NCBI GenBank assembly: GCA_020832375.1
Contig: JAFIEW010000007.1
Location: 1 to 64,000 of the forward strand
Direction: 5' to 3'
Source of the DNA: Cyclobacteriaceae bacterium
GTDB lineage: Bacteria; Bacteroidota; Bacteroidia; Cytophagales; Cyclobacteriaceae
Length of the DNA stretch: 64,000 nucleotides
How positions within the stretch are numbered: the first letter of the stretch is position 1; every line of letters begins with the position of its first letter. The notes below the pieces were generated by a model that saw nothing but the letters and a program-made list of their open reading frames with translations, was not told where the DNA came from and searched no databases. Below are positions 36,189 through 46,080 of this stretch, piece after piece. Position numbers and translations under genes: made by a program.

Positions 36189-36905
36189 ATGAAGTATTGT
36201 TTTACTATCGTTTTAAGTTTTTGCTCTGTTTTGGTGATTGGGCAAAACATTGATCCAAGAGAGTGTGTGGTTCGTTATCAAGACGAGTTCGATTCTAGTA
36301 TAGGCTATGTAGAAACAACTAATTTCCGCTTAGCTGAAAACGGCTTTCCTGACTATATAGAAGCTAGAAATTTCACCACACTAAGTGTAAAAGCAAGGAG
36401 ATATTCTTCGGGGGAGGAGTCGATGGTGTTTGAAATCCGTAACCGTGACTTATCAAGGATATTAAAAAGTAAAGGACATTTGGCCGAAATTCAACTAGAC
36501 AAATTACCTAATAGAGCTTATGAAATTGATACGACTGAGTTGGTAATTGCCTTGTTTGAAGGTGGTGCCACCATTCACCTGCAGCCACTGCGCAAAAGTA
36601 TCGCCACGAGAACAACAGATATCAGTCCTCAATTATTTGGTGATTTTATTCATATTAGTGCTATCCATGAATTAAGTTTTCAGACTACTTATGAGGAGGA
36701 GTTTTTTAACGAGCTAGAGAAAAATCCTTTGGTAGGTTTTAGGGTACAAGTTTACAACCGAGCTACAGAATCTGACTATAATTGGAATATATATTCTGAT
36801 GCTAGGCAGCGCACCTCTAAAAGTCGCAGGAACAGGAAGTTGACACAGTCTAGAGAAGACCAACTCAATTTTCTTTATTGTAATCAAATAATTCCGAGAA
36901 AATGA
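36189..36905 (+). CDS. Secreted protein of unknown function
   Basis: 238 aa with an N-terminal signal peptide (about 1-18, ending VIGQ). The mature part is mixed alpha/beta with no recognised domain; two Cys residues, one near the start of the mature part and one near the C-terminus, could form a disulfide. The C-terminus is basic (SKSRRNRK). It lies alone between the rny terminator and a convergent NadR-like gene, so no context helps. Confidence 0.7.
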   Translation: MKYCFTIVLSFCSVLVIGQNIDPRECVVRYQDEFDSSIGYVETTNFRLAENGFPDYIEARNFTTLSVKARRYSSGEESMVFEIRNRDLSRILKSKGHLAEIQLDKLPNRAYEIDTTELVIALFEGGATIHLQPLRKSIATRTTDISPQLFGDFIHISAIHELSFQTTYEEEFFNELEKNPLVGFRVQVYNRATESDYNWNIYSDARQRTSKSRRNRKLTQSREDQLNFLYCNQIIPRK

Positions 36906-37014
36906 TCTTGGCGATACCTTTATTACCACGAGCTTTATTGATTTAAAATACGGATATGACCTTCATGGTTCTAAATTTAAACCAAAAGGAAGTCCAATTT
37001 TTTTAGTGTTAATC

Positions 37015-37053
37015 AAAATAGCCATCTTTTCTGAGGTTGATGGTGGCTGTTTT
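37015..37053. terminator. Hairpin between convergent genes
   Basis: AGCCA pairs with TGGCT with flanking A- and T-runs on both sides, between the secreted-protein gene and the convergent NadR-like gene. Likely bidirectional. Confidence 0.6.
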
Positions 37054-37079
37054 GTATTTATGTGTTGTGAGTACCATAT

Positions 37080-37619
37080 TTAATTCAAATTTTTTCTAGT
37101 ATATTCGATCGCCTTATTGACTCTTTTGTCACCCTTTCCTTCTATTATTTCAAATTTCATTCCCTCCGAGTTTAAAAACTGGAGATATCGATCATAGAGC
37201 CGATCCCTATCCATAGGGTTTTCTCTTTGAGGATGATATTCCCATGGTAAGTCTGGCTTACAAAGTAATAAAGCGTCATATCGCTGCTGTTTGTATAACT
37301 CAATTATTTTTGGATTACACTGACCATATTTTTCAAGCGACCAAATGATGATTACCAAAAGGTTAGTGTCAGATATTACCACTCTTTCCCCCGAGTTATA
37401 TGTTTTTTTCTCAATATCAAATTGTTGTGTGGCAATTTTTAGCAGATCACTTTCTTGATAGGGCGCTTTCAGTAACTCGAGGTATTTGACGGCCACTTCA
37501 GGAACAATGACCGCATCAAGCACTTTCGCTAGAGAATAGCATAAGGTAGTTTTACCTGATGACTCAGGGCCTATGATACCGATTTTGTAAGGGTTGGCGA
37601 TAAGGTGAGTTGAATTCAT
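37080..37619 (-). CDS. NadR-like P-loop kinase (ribosylnicotinamide kinase-like)
   Basis: 179 aa. Walker A GPESSGKTTLCYSL, a Walker B-like VVISDTNLL, and a lid segment PWEYHPQRENPMDRDRLYDRY match the C-terminal ribosylnicotinamide-kinase domain of NadR (AAA_28). The nicotinamide-mononucleotide adenylyltransferase and DNA-binding domains of full NadR are absent, so it would phosphorylate nicotinamide riboside, or possibly another small nucleoside. No pnuC transporter is next to it. Monocistronic. Confidence 0.85.
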   Translation of the reverse strand: MNSTHLIANPYKIGIIGPESSGKTTLCYSLAKVLDAVIVPEVAVKYLELLKAPYQESDLLKIATQQFDIEKKTYNSGERVVISDTNLLVIIIWSLEKYGQCNPKIIELYKQQRYDALLLCKPDLPWEYHPQRENPMDRDRLYDRYLQFLNSEGMKFEIIEGKGDKRVNKAIEYTRKNLN

Positions 37620-37771
37620 GGGTTAAAAAAACTATATTTTATATTGGTTTAGTTTTATGTATTGGCTATAAAATCTCAAGTGGTTGATAAATAACCTTTT
37701 ATATTATAGTGAAGCAGATCATAACCAACCAAAAGATGCTTCAATTTATGGTTCTTTCAAAAGATAAATAG

Positions 37772-37779
37772 TACATTTG
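37772..37779 (+). promoter_or_regulatory. Candidate -7 element of uppS
   Basis: TACATTTG matches TAnnTTTG exactly, about 80 nt before the uppS ATG. The -33 position shows only a partial match (TTTATG near 37745-37750). Confidence 0.5.
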
Positions 37780-37857
37780 CAGGGTTTCTTATGAATACGA
37801 AAGTGTGCATTTAAGGATGGGATTAAGAAATCGGCAAGTAACGCATATCAGAACAGC

Positions 37858-38619
37858 ATGAGTGAAAAGGAAGTGACGCAACAATTGGCGACTCTTGATA
37901 AGGACAATTTACCAAAGCATATTGCCGTTATTATGGATGGCAATGGTCGATGGGCTAAAAGACGTGGAAACGCTAGAGTTTTTGGACATCGGAATGCTAT
38001 AAAGGCTGTAAGAGATACTACAGAGGGCTGTGCGGAGCTGGGGGTTCAATACCTTACGCTTTATGCTTTTTCAACAGAAAACTGGGCAAGACCTAAGCGT
38101 GAAGTAGATGCGCTGATGGAACTGCTTGTTGCCACGATAAAAAGTGAAATCGGCACATTGCAAAAAAATAATGTGAAGCTGCTTGCCATAGGTGATACGG
38201 ATAATTTACCAGAACGTTGTGGTAAGCAATTAAAACAAGCGATAGCTGATACATCTCACAATACGGGTTTATGCTTAGTGTTGGCATTAAACTATAGTGG
38301 CAGGTGGGAAATAATGGAGGCTATGAAAAAGTTTCATGAGGCAGCAGCCGCTCAAGCGATTGATCCAAATAACCTTTCAGTTGATGATCTGCAGCAGTTT
38401 TTAAATAATTCTGAAATTCCAGATCCTGAATTGCTTATTCGTACAAGTGGCGAAATGAGGATTTCTAATTTTCTTCTTTGGCAATTGGCTTATACGGAGC
38501 TTTATTTCACTGAAGTGCTATGGCCTGATTTTAGAAAAACGGATTTATATGATGCAATAGCGGTGTATCAAAAAAGGGAACGTCGATTTGGAAAAACAAG
38601 TGAACAATTATCAAACTAG
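37858..38619 (+). CDS. uppS: Undecaprenyl pyrophosphate synthase (cis-isoprenyl transferase)
   Basis: 253 aa. Builds the C55 lipid carrier for peptidoglycan and other envelope polymers. Catalytic Asp27 in IMDGNGRWAKRRG, the GHR phosphate site, FSTENWARP, and the RTSGEMRISNFLLWQLAYTE segment are all intact. It starts the uppS-bamA-ompH-ompH group typical of Bacteroidota, separated from bamA by 136 bp. Confidence 0.97.
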   Translation: MSEKEVTQQLATLDKDNLPKHIAVIMDGNGRWAKRRGNARVFGHRNAIKAVRDTTEGCAELGVQYLTLYAFSTENWARPKREVDALMELLVATIKSEIGTLQKNNVKLLAIGDTDNLPERCGKQLKQAIADTSHNTGLCLVLALNYSGRWEIMEAMKKFHEAAAAQAIDPNNLSVDDLQQFLNNSEIPDPELLIRTSGEMRISNFLLWQLAYTELYFTEVLWPDFRKTDLYDAIAVYQKRERRFGKTSEQLSN

Positions 38620-38755
38620 TTACTTTCGCCAGTTAAGATGCATCTTAATGAATATCAAAGGCTAAGTTTGATACTTGAAGTGATATTAGAAATTCATTTA
38701 AGTGGGTAAAGACTACCGCTGTGGGTAATGCTTTTACACGCTGATAGTAAAGAAT

Positions 38756-41467
38756 ATGAAAAAAAAACAACTACTTTTTGCTCTTATTATAGGATTATTG
38801 ATTCTTCCAGACCTTGGTTTTTCACAAATCAGATACGGCAGAGCGCTTGCGCCTAAAGAAAAAAAGGAACCTATCAATTTAGATTATTCAGACCCCAAAC
38901 GATATGAAATCGCCGAGATTACTGTGGATGGTGCTGAGTTTCTGGATACAAACGCTCTTATTTCTTTAAGTGGGTTGAAAGTAGGAGATAGAATTCTCAT
39001 ACCTGGTGATGATATTAGTACTGCCATCAAAAAACTGTGGGGCCAAGGGATTATTGGAGAGATCGGTATTGTGATCACTGATATACAAGACGATAAGGTT
39101 TGGCTAGAAATTCAACTGAAAGAACGTCCACGTCTTTCTAGATTTAGAATTGAAGGAGTCAATAAAACCCAACAATCAGAGCTTGGTGATAAAATAAAAT
39201 TAATGCGAGGTAGAATTTTGACTGAATCTGTAGAGAAAAATACAGAGATGGTGATTAAAAACTACTTCAAAGAAAAAGGTTATTTGAATACAGAGGTACG
39301 AATGGAAAAGTCTGTCGATTCAGCAGTTTCCAATAGCGTACGAATGGTAATCCATGTAGATAAAAATAAAAAGGTAAGAATTAATAGAGTTAATTTTGAA
39401 GGTAATGAAGCCTTTGATGCCATGAGGCTTAAAGGGAAGCTCAAAGAAACTAAAGAGAGACCAAGGTTTACCCTTTTTAAAGATTGGTTTAATCGTCTGA
39501 TAAGAATAACTCCATCCAGCCTTTCATATTCTTCAATGAATAAAGAAGAAGCTGATTGGACTGATATCAAGATGTATTTTCACGAGCATGTAAAGCTCAA
39601 CTTCTTCAGCTCTTCCAAATATCAGTATGATGAGTTTCAAGATGATAAAAGAAAGCTCATTGATTTCTATAATAGTAAAGGATATCGAGATGCTGAGGTT
39701 ATTTCAGATACAATGTATTATGTCGCTCCAAACCGCATCAACGTAGATATTAAAGTTGATGAAGGAATTAAGTACTACTTCAAGGAAATCTTATGGTCTG
39801 GTAATTTTATATATGAAGACAGTATACTATCTCGCGTACTAGGTATAAAAGCTGGTGATGTCTATGACATGGAAACGGTCAATAAACGCCTCAACTTTAA
39901 CCCTCAAGGGGCGGATGTAAGTGCCATATATATGGACGATGGATACCTTTTCTTTAATGTAGAACCAGTAGAGGTGGCAATTGACAGTAACTTAATTACC
40001 ACGGAAATGAGGATTTTTGAAGGGCCTCAGGCTACTATCAATAAGATTATCATCAAAGGAAATGATCGTACCAATGACCATGTAGTAATGAGAGAAATTC
40101 GAACGCTGCCTGGTCAGAAATTTAGTCGATCAGACTTAATTCGTACCCAACGAGAGCTTTCTCAGCTAGGGTATTTTGATCCGGAACAGATCGATATGAA
40201 TCCAATACCAAACATGGCTAAAGAGACTGTTGATATTGAATATGGACTAGTAGAACGACCAAGTGATCAGATAGAGCTTTCTGGTGGTTGGGGTGGATTT
40301 TTTGGTTTTGTTGGTACAGTCGGTGTTGTTTTCAATAATTTTTCAGTCAAAAACATTCCAAACTTGAAGAACTGGCGGCCTCTTCCAGTTGGTGATGGAC
40401 AACAGCTCGCCTTACGAGTACAAGCCAATGGTAGAAGATTCCAAAACTACAGCTTTACTTTCAGTGAGCCTTGGCTGGGAGGTAAAAAGCCGAATAACTT
40501 TACCGTGAACCTTACTCGATCGGTGCAGCGAAATATTGAGTTTGGTACAGATATACAGAGAGGATCATTTACAGCAACAGGGGCAACAATCGGCTTAGGT
40601 CGAAGAGTCACTTGGCCTGATGATTTCTTTGTAGTTAGGAATTCTGTGGGCTTTATGCAATATAATGTCGACAGATTCGGTATTATACCTGGATTTAGCG
40701 ACGGAGTAGCCAATAGCATCACTTTCAATACTACGATTGCAAGAAATAGTATTGACCAGCAGATGTATCCTCGTAGAGGTTCAAATGTTAGTCTGGAGAT
40801 CAGCGCAACACCACCTTACTCTTTATTAGGATTAGAAAGGCCCGATTCAGGTCCTGAACAGTACAGATGGCTAGAATTCCATAAGTGGATGTTTGATGCT
40901 TCACATTATATTCAAATATATGGGGATCTGGTATTGAGTGCCAGGGCTCATGGTGGATTCATCGGTAGGTATAACTCTAATGCGCCTATCACTCCGATTG
41001 ATAGATTTCTTTTAGGAGGTGATGGTATGATGATCAACAACTTTATGATTGGTACTGAAATGATTGGCCTGAGAGGATATGACAATAACTCTATCGGTAC
41101 CATTAGGCAAGATGGTGGAAGCGGTCAGCAAGGCGGAGGATTCTTAGGTGGCGGTACGGGTAATATACCTGTAGAACCTGGAATTATTTTCAATAAGTTT
41201 GTCGCTGAGCTTCGATATCCAGTTTCATTAAATCCACAAGCTACAATTTTCGTTTTAGGATTTGCAGAAGCGGGCAACAACTGGGCTAATCGATTTGATT
41301 ATAATCCATTTGACATCAAGCGATCAGCAGGTGTTGGAGCAAGAATATTTATGCCAGCATTCGGATTACTAGGAATTGACTGGGGGTACGGATTTGATAA
41401 TATGCCTGGCCAAACTACACCAAGTGGATCACAATTCCACTTCATGATTGGGCAGCAAATTAGATAA
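38756..41467 (+). CDS. bamA: Outer membrane protein assembly factor BamA
   Basis: 903 aa. Folds and inserts beta-barrel proteins into the outer membrane. A signal peptide (about 1-23, ending GFSQ) is followed by five POTRA-type repeats (about 45-490; segments such as RRVNFEGNEAF-like INRVNFEGN and INKIIIKGNDRTNDHV) and a 16-strand barrel to the C-terminus, including the RGYDNNS region of the last strands. The neighbours uppS and two skp-like genes confirm it. Confidence 0.95.
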   Translation: MKKKQLLFALIIGLLILPDLGFSQIRYGRALAPKEKKEPINLDYSDPKRYEIAEITVDGAEFLDTNALISLSGLKVGDRILIPGDDISTAIKKLWGQGIIGEIGIVITDIQDDKVWLEIQLKERPRLSRFRIEGVNKTQQSELGDKIKLMRGRILTESVEKNTEMVIKNYFKEKGYLNTEVRMEKSVDSAVSNSVRMVIHVDKNKKVRINRVNFEGNEAFDAMRLKGKLKETKERPRFTLFKDWFNRLIRITPSSLSYSSMNKEEADWTDIKMYFHEHVKLNFFSSSKYQYDEFQDDKRKLIDFYNSKGYRDAEVISDTMYYVAPNRINVDIKVDEGIKYYFKEILWSGNFIYEDSILSRVLGIKAGDVYDMETVNKRLNFNPQGADVSAIYMDDGYLFFNVEPVEVAIDSNLITTEMRIFEGPQATINKIIIKGNDRTNDHVVMREIRTLPGQKFSRSDLIRTQRELSQLGYFDPEQIDMNPIPNMAKETVDIEYGLVERPSDQIELSGGWGGFFGFVGTVGVVFNNFSVKNIPNLKNWRPLPVGDGQQLALRVQANGRRFQNYSFTFSEPWLGGKKPNNFTVNLTRSVQRNIEFGTDIQRGSFTATGATIGLGRRVTWPDDFFVVRNSVGFMQYNVDRFGIIPGFSDGVANSITFNTTIARNSIDQQMYPRRGSNVSLEISATPPYSLLGLERPDSGPEQYRWLEFHKWMFDASHYIQIYGDLVLSARAHGGFIGRYNSNAPITPIDRFLLGGDGMMINNFMIGTEMIGLRGYDNNSIGTIRQDGGSGQQGGGFLGGGTGNIPVEPGIIFNKFVAELRYPVSLNPQATIFVLGFAEAGNNWANRFDYNPFDIKRSAGVGARIFMPAFGLLGIDWGYGFDNMPGQTTPSGSQFHFMIGQQIR

Positions 41468-41471
41468 TTCT

Positions 41472-42005
41472 ATGAAGACAGTATTTTTAATTTTATATTT
41501 GACTTTTGGTAGTATTTTTGCTGCCTATGCGCAAAAGTTCGGATATATTGACTCCGAATTCATACTTCGCAAAATGCCTGAGTATAAAGAAGCTCAAAAA
41601 GAGATTTCTAAGCTTAGTGCCTCTTGGCGGGATGAGATTAAAAATATGCGTAAAGATATCGAAGCTGCATATAGCGAGTATAAAGCTGAAGAGCCCCTTC
41701 TTACTGAAGACATGAAGAGAGAGCGAATTGCTGCTATTCGAGCCAAAGAGAAAGAAGTAGAAGATTATAATCAGAAAGTGTTCGGTTATGATGGTTTGTT
41801 TTTTTTGAAGAAGCAAGAATTGCTGAAGCCTGTTCAGGATGAAGTTTTTGATGCGGTAGAGAAGATGTCAAAAGAACAGCGATTAGCCATCGTTTTCGAC
41901 AAATCAGGTGATATGGTCATGATATACACTGATCCTGTGCACGATTATACCGAGTTTGTACTCGAAATATTAGAATTGGTAGAAAAACAAGACGAATTAA
42001 AATAG
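41472..42005 (+). CDS. OmpH/Skp family periplasmic chaperone, copy 1
   Basis: 177 aa from ATG 41472; an upstream TTG at 41448 overlaps bamA and would put eight residues before the signal peptide. Signal peptide about 1-20 (ending AYAQ), a short FGYIDSEFILRKMPEY strand-helix and then a long coiled coil, the jellyfish-type Skp fold. It escorts unfolded outer-membrane proteins to BamA. Next to a paralogue. Confidence 0.92.
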   Translation: MKTVFLILYLTFGSIFAAYAQKFGYIDSEFILRKMPEYKEAQKEISKLSASWRDEIKNMRKDIEAAYSEYKAEEPLLTEDMKRERIAAIRAKEKEVEDYNQKVFGYDGLFFLKKQELLKPVQDEVFDAVEKMSKEQRLAIVFDKSGDMVMIYTDPVHDYTEFVLEILELVEKQDELK

Positions 42006-42038
42006 AGAATTTATTAACTAATTAAACCCTATATTCAA

Positions 42039-42566
42039 ATGAAGATCAAATCCACTTTTGCACTTTTAATCTGCCTATTGGTGGTTGGTTTCAATCTCAA
42101 TGCGCAACAAATTAAAATTGGGTATACTAATGTAGATTATATTTTATCACTAATGCCTGAATCTGAAGAAATTGATGCAGAGCTTAAAGCGCATGAAAGA
42201 CAGTTGAGACGTCAATTTGAAGCTAAATTGAAGGAAGCTGAAGAGAAATATGAAAAATTTCAGCGTGAGGCAGCTACTATGACTGATATGATGAGAGCAG
42301 AAAAGCAAGAAGAGCTTCAAGCGATGCAGCAGCAACTACAGCGTTTCCAAGGTGATGCTGAGCAGTCATTGCAAAAAAAGCAAGTTGAGTTACTACAGCC
42401 CGTTTACGACAAAATCCAAAGCGCTATCGAAGTGGTAGCAAAAAGAGAGAACTATACCCAAGTTTTTAGTTCTGATATTCAGGGCGTGCCAGTACTTCTC
42501 TATGCTGCTGATGAAGAAAACATTTCTGACATCGTTTTGAAAGAATTAGGTGTAGACGCCAGATAG
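42039..42566 (+). CDS. OmpH/Skp family periplasmic chaperone, copy 2
   Basis: 175 aa. Signal peptide about 1-22 (ending LNAQ), then IGYTNVDYILSLMPESEEI and a Gln/Glu-rich coiled coil (about 50-135). Paralogue of the gene at 41472 with 33 bp between; the tandem pair is usual for Bacteroidota. Ends at the terminator at 42622-42656. Confidence 0.93.
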   Translation: MKIKSTFALLICLLVVGFNLNAQQIKIGYTNVDYILSLMPESEEIDAELKAHERQLRRQFEAKLKEAEEKYEKFQREAATMTDMMRAEKQEELQAMQQQLQRFQGDAEQSLQKKQVELLQPVYDKIQSAIEVVAKRENYTQVFSSDIQGVPVLLYAADEENISDIVLKELGVDAR

Positions 42567-42621
42567 TCTTTCAACCTTTAGTGCACTTGTGGTGTACCAT
42601 AGTACTTGCTAAAATAGCATG

Positions 42622-42656
42622 AAAAAAAGCATTCTTCACAAGAGGAATGCTTTTTT
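42622..42656 (+). terminator. Terminator after the ompH pair
   Basis: AAAAAAAGCATTC pairs with GAATGCTTTTTT around a 9-10-nt loop. It ends the uppS-bamA-ompH-ompH run. Confidence 0.85.
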
Positions 42657-42755
42657 GTTATTTCAATTTTAAAGAATTGATAAGTTTTTTAGGCGGTTGC
42701 CCATTCTTTCTGAAAAGGCTTATTTTTACATTAAATTTACCTTAAACCATTTATT

Positions 42756-44387
42756 ATGCATCGATTTAGATCTTTGTTATTCTTATTATTGATTTTGAGT
42801 ACGGCTGTTGTTCAAGCTCAAGAGCGACCTAAGCTAGTTGTAGGTATCGTCGTTGATCAAATGCGTGCCGATTATCTATATAAATTTGATCCTTTTCTTG
42901 GTGAAGACGGATTTAAAAGACTAGTAAGAGAAGGCTTTGAAGTGAAAAACTTTCATTACGACTATATTCCGACTTATACAGGCCCAGGGCATGCGAGTAT
43001 TTTTACAGGTACGGGCCCCTATCGCAATGGAGTAGTCGCAAATAATTGGTACGACAGAGCTTTAGGGCGAGATGTTTATTGCGCTGAAGATACGGATGTA
43101 AGCGGAGTCGGAGGAAGCGGGAGAGCTGGAAAAATGAGCCCAAAAAACAATAAAGCGCCTACCATTGGAGATGAAATGAGGCTTCATTCCAACTTTCGAT
43201 CAAAAAGTATAGGGGTAAGCATAAAGGATAGAGGGGCTATTATGCCAGCCGGTCATAGCGGTAATGCTTATTGGTTTGATAAAGCCAACGGTAACTTTAT
43301 TACTTCTACCTACTATATGGAAACGCTACCAGATTGGGTGGCAAAGTTTAATGAGGACCGTCTTGTGCATCAACTTTTGGCATCAACATGGGAAACGGTT
43401 TTTCCTATAGAGGAGTATGAAGCATTAATAGGTCCTGACAATTCTCCCTACGAACACATATATGGAGGAAGAGAGAAACCTACTTTTCCTTATGACCTAG
43501 AGAAACTCAAGGAGGATAATAATCCTTACGATATGATCACCACTACACCTTTTGGTAATACTTTGGTGACTCAAATGGGAATAGCAGCACTAAAAAATGA
43601 AAAGTTAGGACAGGATGAGCATACTGATTTACTATCTATTAGCTATTCATCACCTGATATTATTGGTCATATATTCGGTACTACCTCAGTCGAGTTACTT
43701 GATAATTATGTAAGGCTAGATCGTGAGATTGCAGACCTTCTAAAGGCGCTAGATGAAGAAGTAGGGGAAGGGAATTATACCGTATTTCTCACCGCTGATC
43801 ATGCAGCGGCTTACGTACCTCAATATTTATTGGATAACAACATCCCTGCAGGATATTTTGACTTTTCCAAACAAGGACCTCAACTTAGTGAAAAACTGAA
43901 TAAAAAATATGGCGAAGGTGATTGGGTAACTAAGCTTAAAAATGAGCAAATCTACCTGAACCGCGAGCTAATTGAAGAAAAAGGTGTTGACCTAGGTCAA
44001 ATGCAACGCGATATTGCCAATTGGGCAATGGAAATGGACGGCATTGCAAGGGCCTATGCCGCAGTCGATATTCATAATCACGCTGAAAATGGTGATAATG
44101 AAATTTCCTTACTTAAGCGTGGTTTATACCCTAAGCGTTCTGGAGATGTACTGGTGATTTATGATCCTAATTGGATGTATCAACTCAGTATAGCCACCAC
44201 ACATGGATCGGGATATAAGTACGATACTCACGTGCCTATGTATTGGATGGGAGCTGGCATTCCTAAGGGAAAGAAAACTTATCAGTATTACAGCATTCCT
44301 GATATTGCACCCACAATTTCATTCTTGCTCAATGCTCCTATTCCGTCTGCTGCTAGCGGTAAGCCTATTTTACAACTATTTGAATAA
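42756..44387 (+). CDS. pafA: PafA-type alkaline phosphatase (alkaline phosphatase superfamily)
   Basis: 543 aa with a signal peptide (about 1-22). Periplasmic phosphomonoesterase with two zinc sites. The nucleophile is Thr75 in PTYTGPGHASIFTG, with Asn96/97 next to the metal site and Lys157 and Arg159 in SIKDRGAIMPAGHS, all in the pattern known for Elizabethkingia PafA. SPDIIGH and TADHAAAY carry zinc ligands. Alone between two terminators; phosphate control is possible but not seen. Confidence 0.93.
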   Translation: MHRFRSLLFLLLILSTAVVQAQERPKLVVGIVVDQMRADYLYKFDPFLGEDGFKRLVREGFEVKNFHYDYIPTYTGPGHASIFTGTGPYRNGVVANNWYDRALGRDVYCAEDTDVSGVGGSGRAGKMSPKNNKAPTIGDEMRLHSNFRSKSIGVSIKDRGAIMPAGHSGNAYWFDKANGNFITSTYYMETLPDWVAKFNEDRLVHQLLASTWETVFPIEEYEALIGPDNSPYEHIYGGREKPTFPYDLEKLKEDNNPYDMITTTPFGNTLVTQMGIAALKNEKLGQDEHTDLLSISYSSPDIIGHIFGTTSVELLDNYVRLDREIADLLKALDEEVGEGNYTVFLTADHAAAYVPQYLLDNNIPAGYFDFSKQGPQLSEKLNKKYGEGDWVTKLKNEQIYLNRELIEEKGVDLGQMQRDIANWAMEMDGIARAYAAVDIHNHAENGDNEISLLKRGLYPKRSGDVLVIYDPNWMYQLSIATTHGSGYKYDTHVPMYWMGAGIPKGKKTYQYYSIPDIAPTISFLLNAPIPSAASGKPILQLFE

Positions 44388-44423
44388 GGTTTAGCCTGGA
44401 ATGAATATAGTAGAAAGATCAAA

Positions 44424-44453
44424 AAAAGACCGCCCTACATAGGACGGTCTTTT
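44424..44453. terminator. Bidirectional terminator between pafA and wrbA
   Basis: AAAAGACCGCCC pairs with GGACGGTCTTTT with one mismatch around a 6-nt loop, with A- and T-runs on both sides. It serves the convergent pafA and wrbA genes. Confidence 0.8.
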
Positions 44454-44511
44454 CATATATTCATTTGAGGCAAACTTTTTCATTCATTCTTTAAAATGAA
44501 TTGAAGACTTT

Positions 44512-45117
44512 TTAATTCTTCGATACTAGCTTTTTGGTAATTTCTACCACTCTCTTTGCTTGAAACTTAGCACCATTGATAGCAGTTTCGTCTGGGTTAA
44601 GCTCACCGTTTTGGCTGGTGAAAGATACTCCATATGGGTTTCCAGTTGCAAATTGAATTGGGTCAGCATATCCAGGTGTTACTAATATTGCTCCCCAATG
44701 AATGAAGGTGTTGTACATAGACTGTAATGTACCCTCATGACCACCATGATGAGTTGCTGCAGTTACGAATCCACTAGCTACCTTATTGACTAATTTACCT
44801 GCACCCCAGAGAGGTCCAGTAGTATCAAAAAACGCTTGAACTTGGGAAGATACGTTTCCATATCTTGTTGGAGAACCAAAAATAAATGCATCGGCCCACT
44901 CAAGGTCATCAAGGGTCACTGTTTCAATATTTTTCGTTGCTTCCAAGTGATTTTTCCACTTTTCTACAGAGCTCACTACCGATTCAGGTGCGGTCTCTGC
45001 AATTCTTCTAAACCTTACTTCTGCTCCTTCTGCGATTGCACCTGATTCAATTGCTTTTGCTAATTCGTAGGTGGTTTCGGTCATGCTATAATAAGCTACT
45101 AATACTTTTACTGACAT
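44512..45117 (-). CDS. wrbA: NAD(P)H:quinone oxidoreductase, WrbA type
   Basis: 201 aa flavodoxin-fold FMN enzyme that reduces quinones by two electrons, limiting redox cycling. VLVAYYSMTETTYELAKAI is the FMN phosphate loop; GSPTRYGNVSSQVQAFFD and TAATHHGGHEGTLQSM complete the WrbA pattern. Monocistronic. The upstream region carries two copies of an 18-bp operator-like sequence, so it is probably induced by quinone or electrophile stress. Confidence 0.94.
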   Translation of the reverse strand: MSVKVLVAYYSMTETTYELAKAIESGAIAEGAEVRFRRIAETAPESVVSSVEKWKNHLEATKNIETVTLDDLEWADAFIFGSPTRYGNVSSQVQAFFDTTGPLWGAGKLVNKVASGFVTAATHHGGHEGTLQSMYNTFIHWGAILVTPGYADPIQFATGNPYGVSFTSQNGELNPDETAINGAKFQAKRVVEITKKLVSKN

Positions 45118-45134
45118 TTCTTTTTTAATTTAGG

Positions 45135-45195
45135 TGTTTAAACATCGATTAATGCTTTAACGAAAGAGCTTTATTAATGTTTGAACATCGATTAA
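45135..45195 (-). promoter_or_regulatory. Paired operator-like repeats upstream of wrbA
   Basis: TGTTTAAACATCGATTAA at 45135-45152 and TGTTTGAACATCGATTAA at 45178-45195 differ at one base and are 43 bp apart, four helical turns. Each contains a TGTTTrAACA dyad and an ATCGAT dyad. The nearer copy is 17 bp before the wrbA ATG. The bound regulator is unknown. Confidence 0.65.
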
Positions 45196-45473
45196 AAAAA
45201 TTGTCTTTTTTCAGCGGTGTCCGAATATTTTCTTGATTTAAAGAAATATTCCTTTCCAATTTTTTGGGTAATCTTTAAACTGTGTGGTTAGATCTAGTAA
45301 AGATGTGCTTTACATAGGGCTTGCCTAAAAAGGCTCAAATACTGCAGATTCGAGTCGGCACAAGCTTCGCTTGTCTTATTTGATGGAAAAAATGATATAT
45401 TTTATGAGGCTTATTTTAAGCGTTTAATCTTTTTTCAAATAAATACCACTTACGATTTAGGAATCACAATAAT

Positions 45474-45612
45474 GCTTTGGGCTAAGCTACAAAAGGTCGA
45501 TCTAAGACATTTTCGTTGCTAGCATTTTCACTATTCTTGATTAAAAACGGTGCACTCAGATAAATAAATTATAGACTTCATGATTTATCAGCGATTTAGC
45601 TATTTTTAAGCA
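45474..45612 (+). repeat. Dispersed intergenic repeat, copy B
   Basis: Aligns with copy A (26828-26964) over about 139 bp in the same orientation; see there for shared blocks. Confidence 0.75.
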
Positions 45613-46080
45613 CGCCTTAAATAAGGGCTTATATAGGCTCAACTTTAAAATACCATATGATGAATCAAGCTGCTTTAAAAATTGATAGCCAGTTTCTTGA
45701 GGTTATCAATAATTTTAGCTGTTTCAGAGCGTCATAAATTGTTAAACCTCTACTCAACTCTCTGCACCGTCGCTTTTTTCTATACAGCATATACCGCATA
45801 GAATACCTCTGTGCCTCTTTAATTTGAACAGCTTGCACTTCTTTCCTTTTATTCATACTCCATGTATTTATAGCACATCAAAAATATTCATAACTAAATT
45901 GAAAGTTCTATTTTTTTTAGCTTCATCATATCAATTTTTATTGAGCAAGCTCTACTTGAGTCATTACAGTTAAAAGGTAATCAAAGTAAATTGGTTAAAC
46001 AGGGTTCACCTTCAACCTTATATCCATATTGGGGCATATGGCATCAGAATGAAAAAGGAAAATTGATCAACAGCTCATAT

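Noticed and set aside
45665-45856. 63-codon minus-strand frame in the 1-kb spacer
   Set aside because: No family resemblance, very basic and short; kept as spacer rather than a gene.
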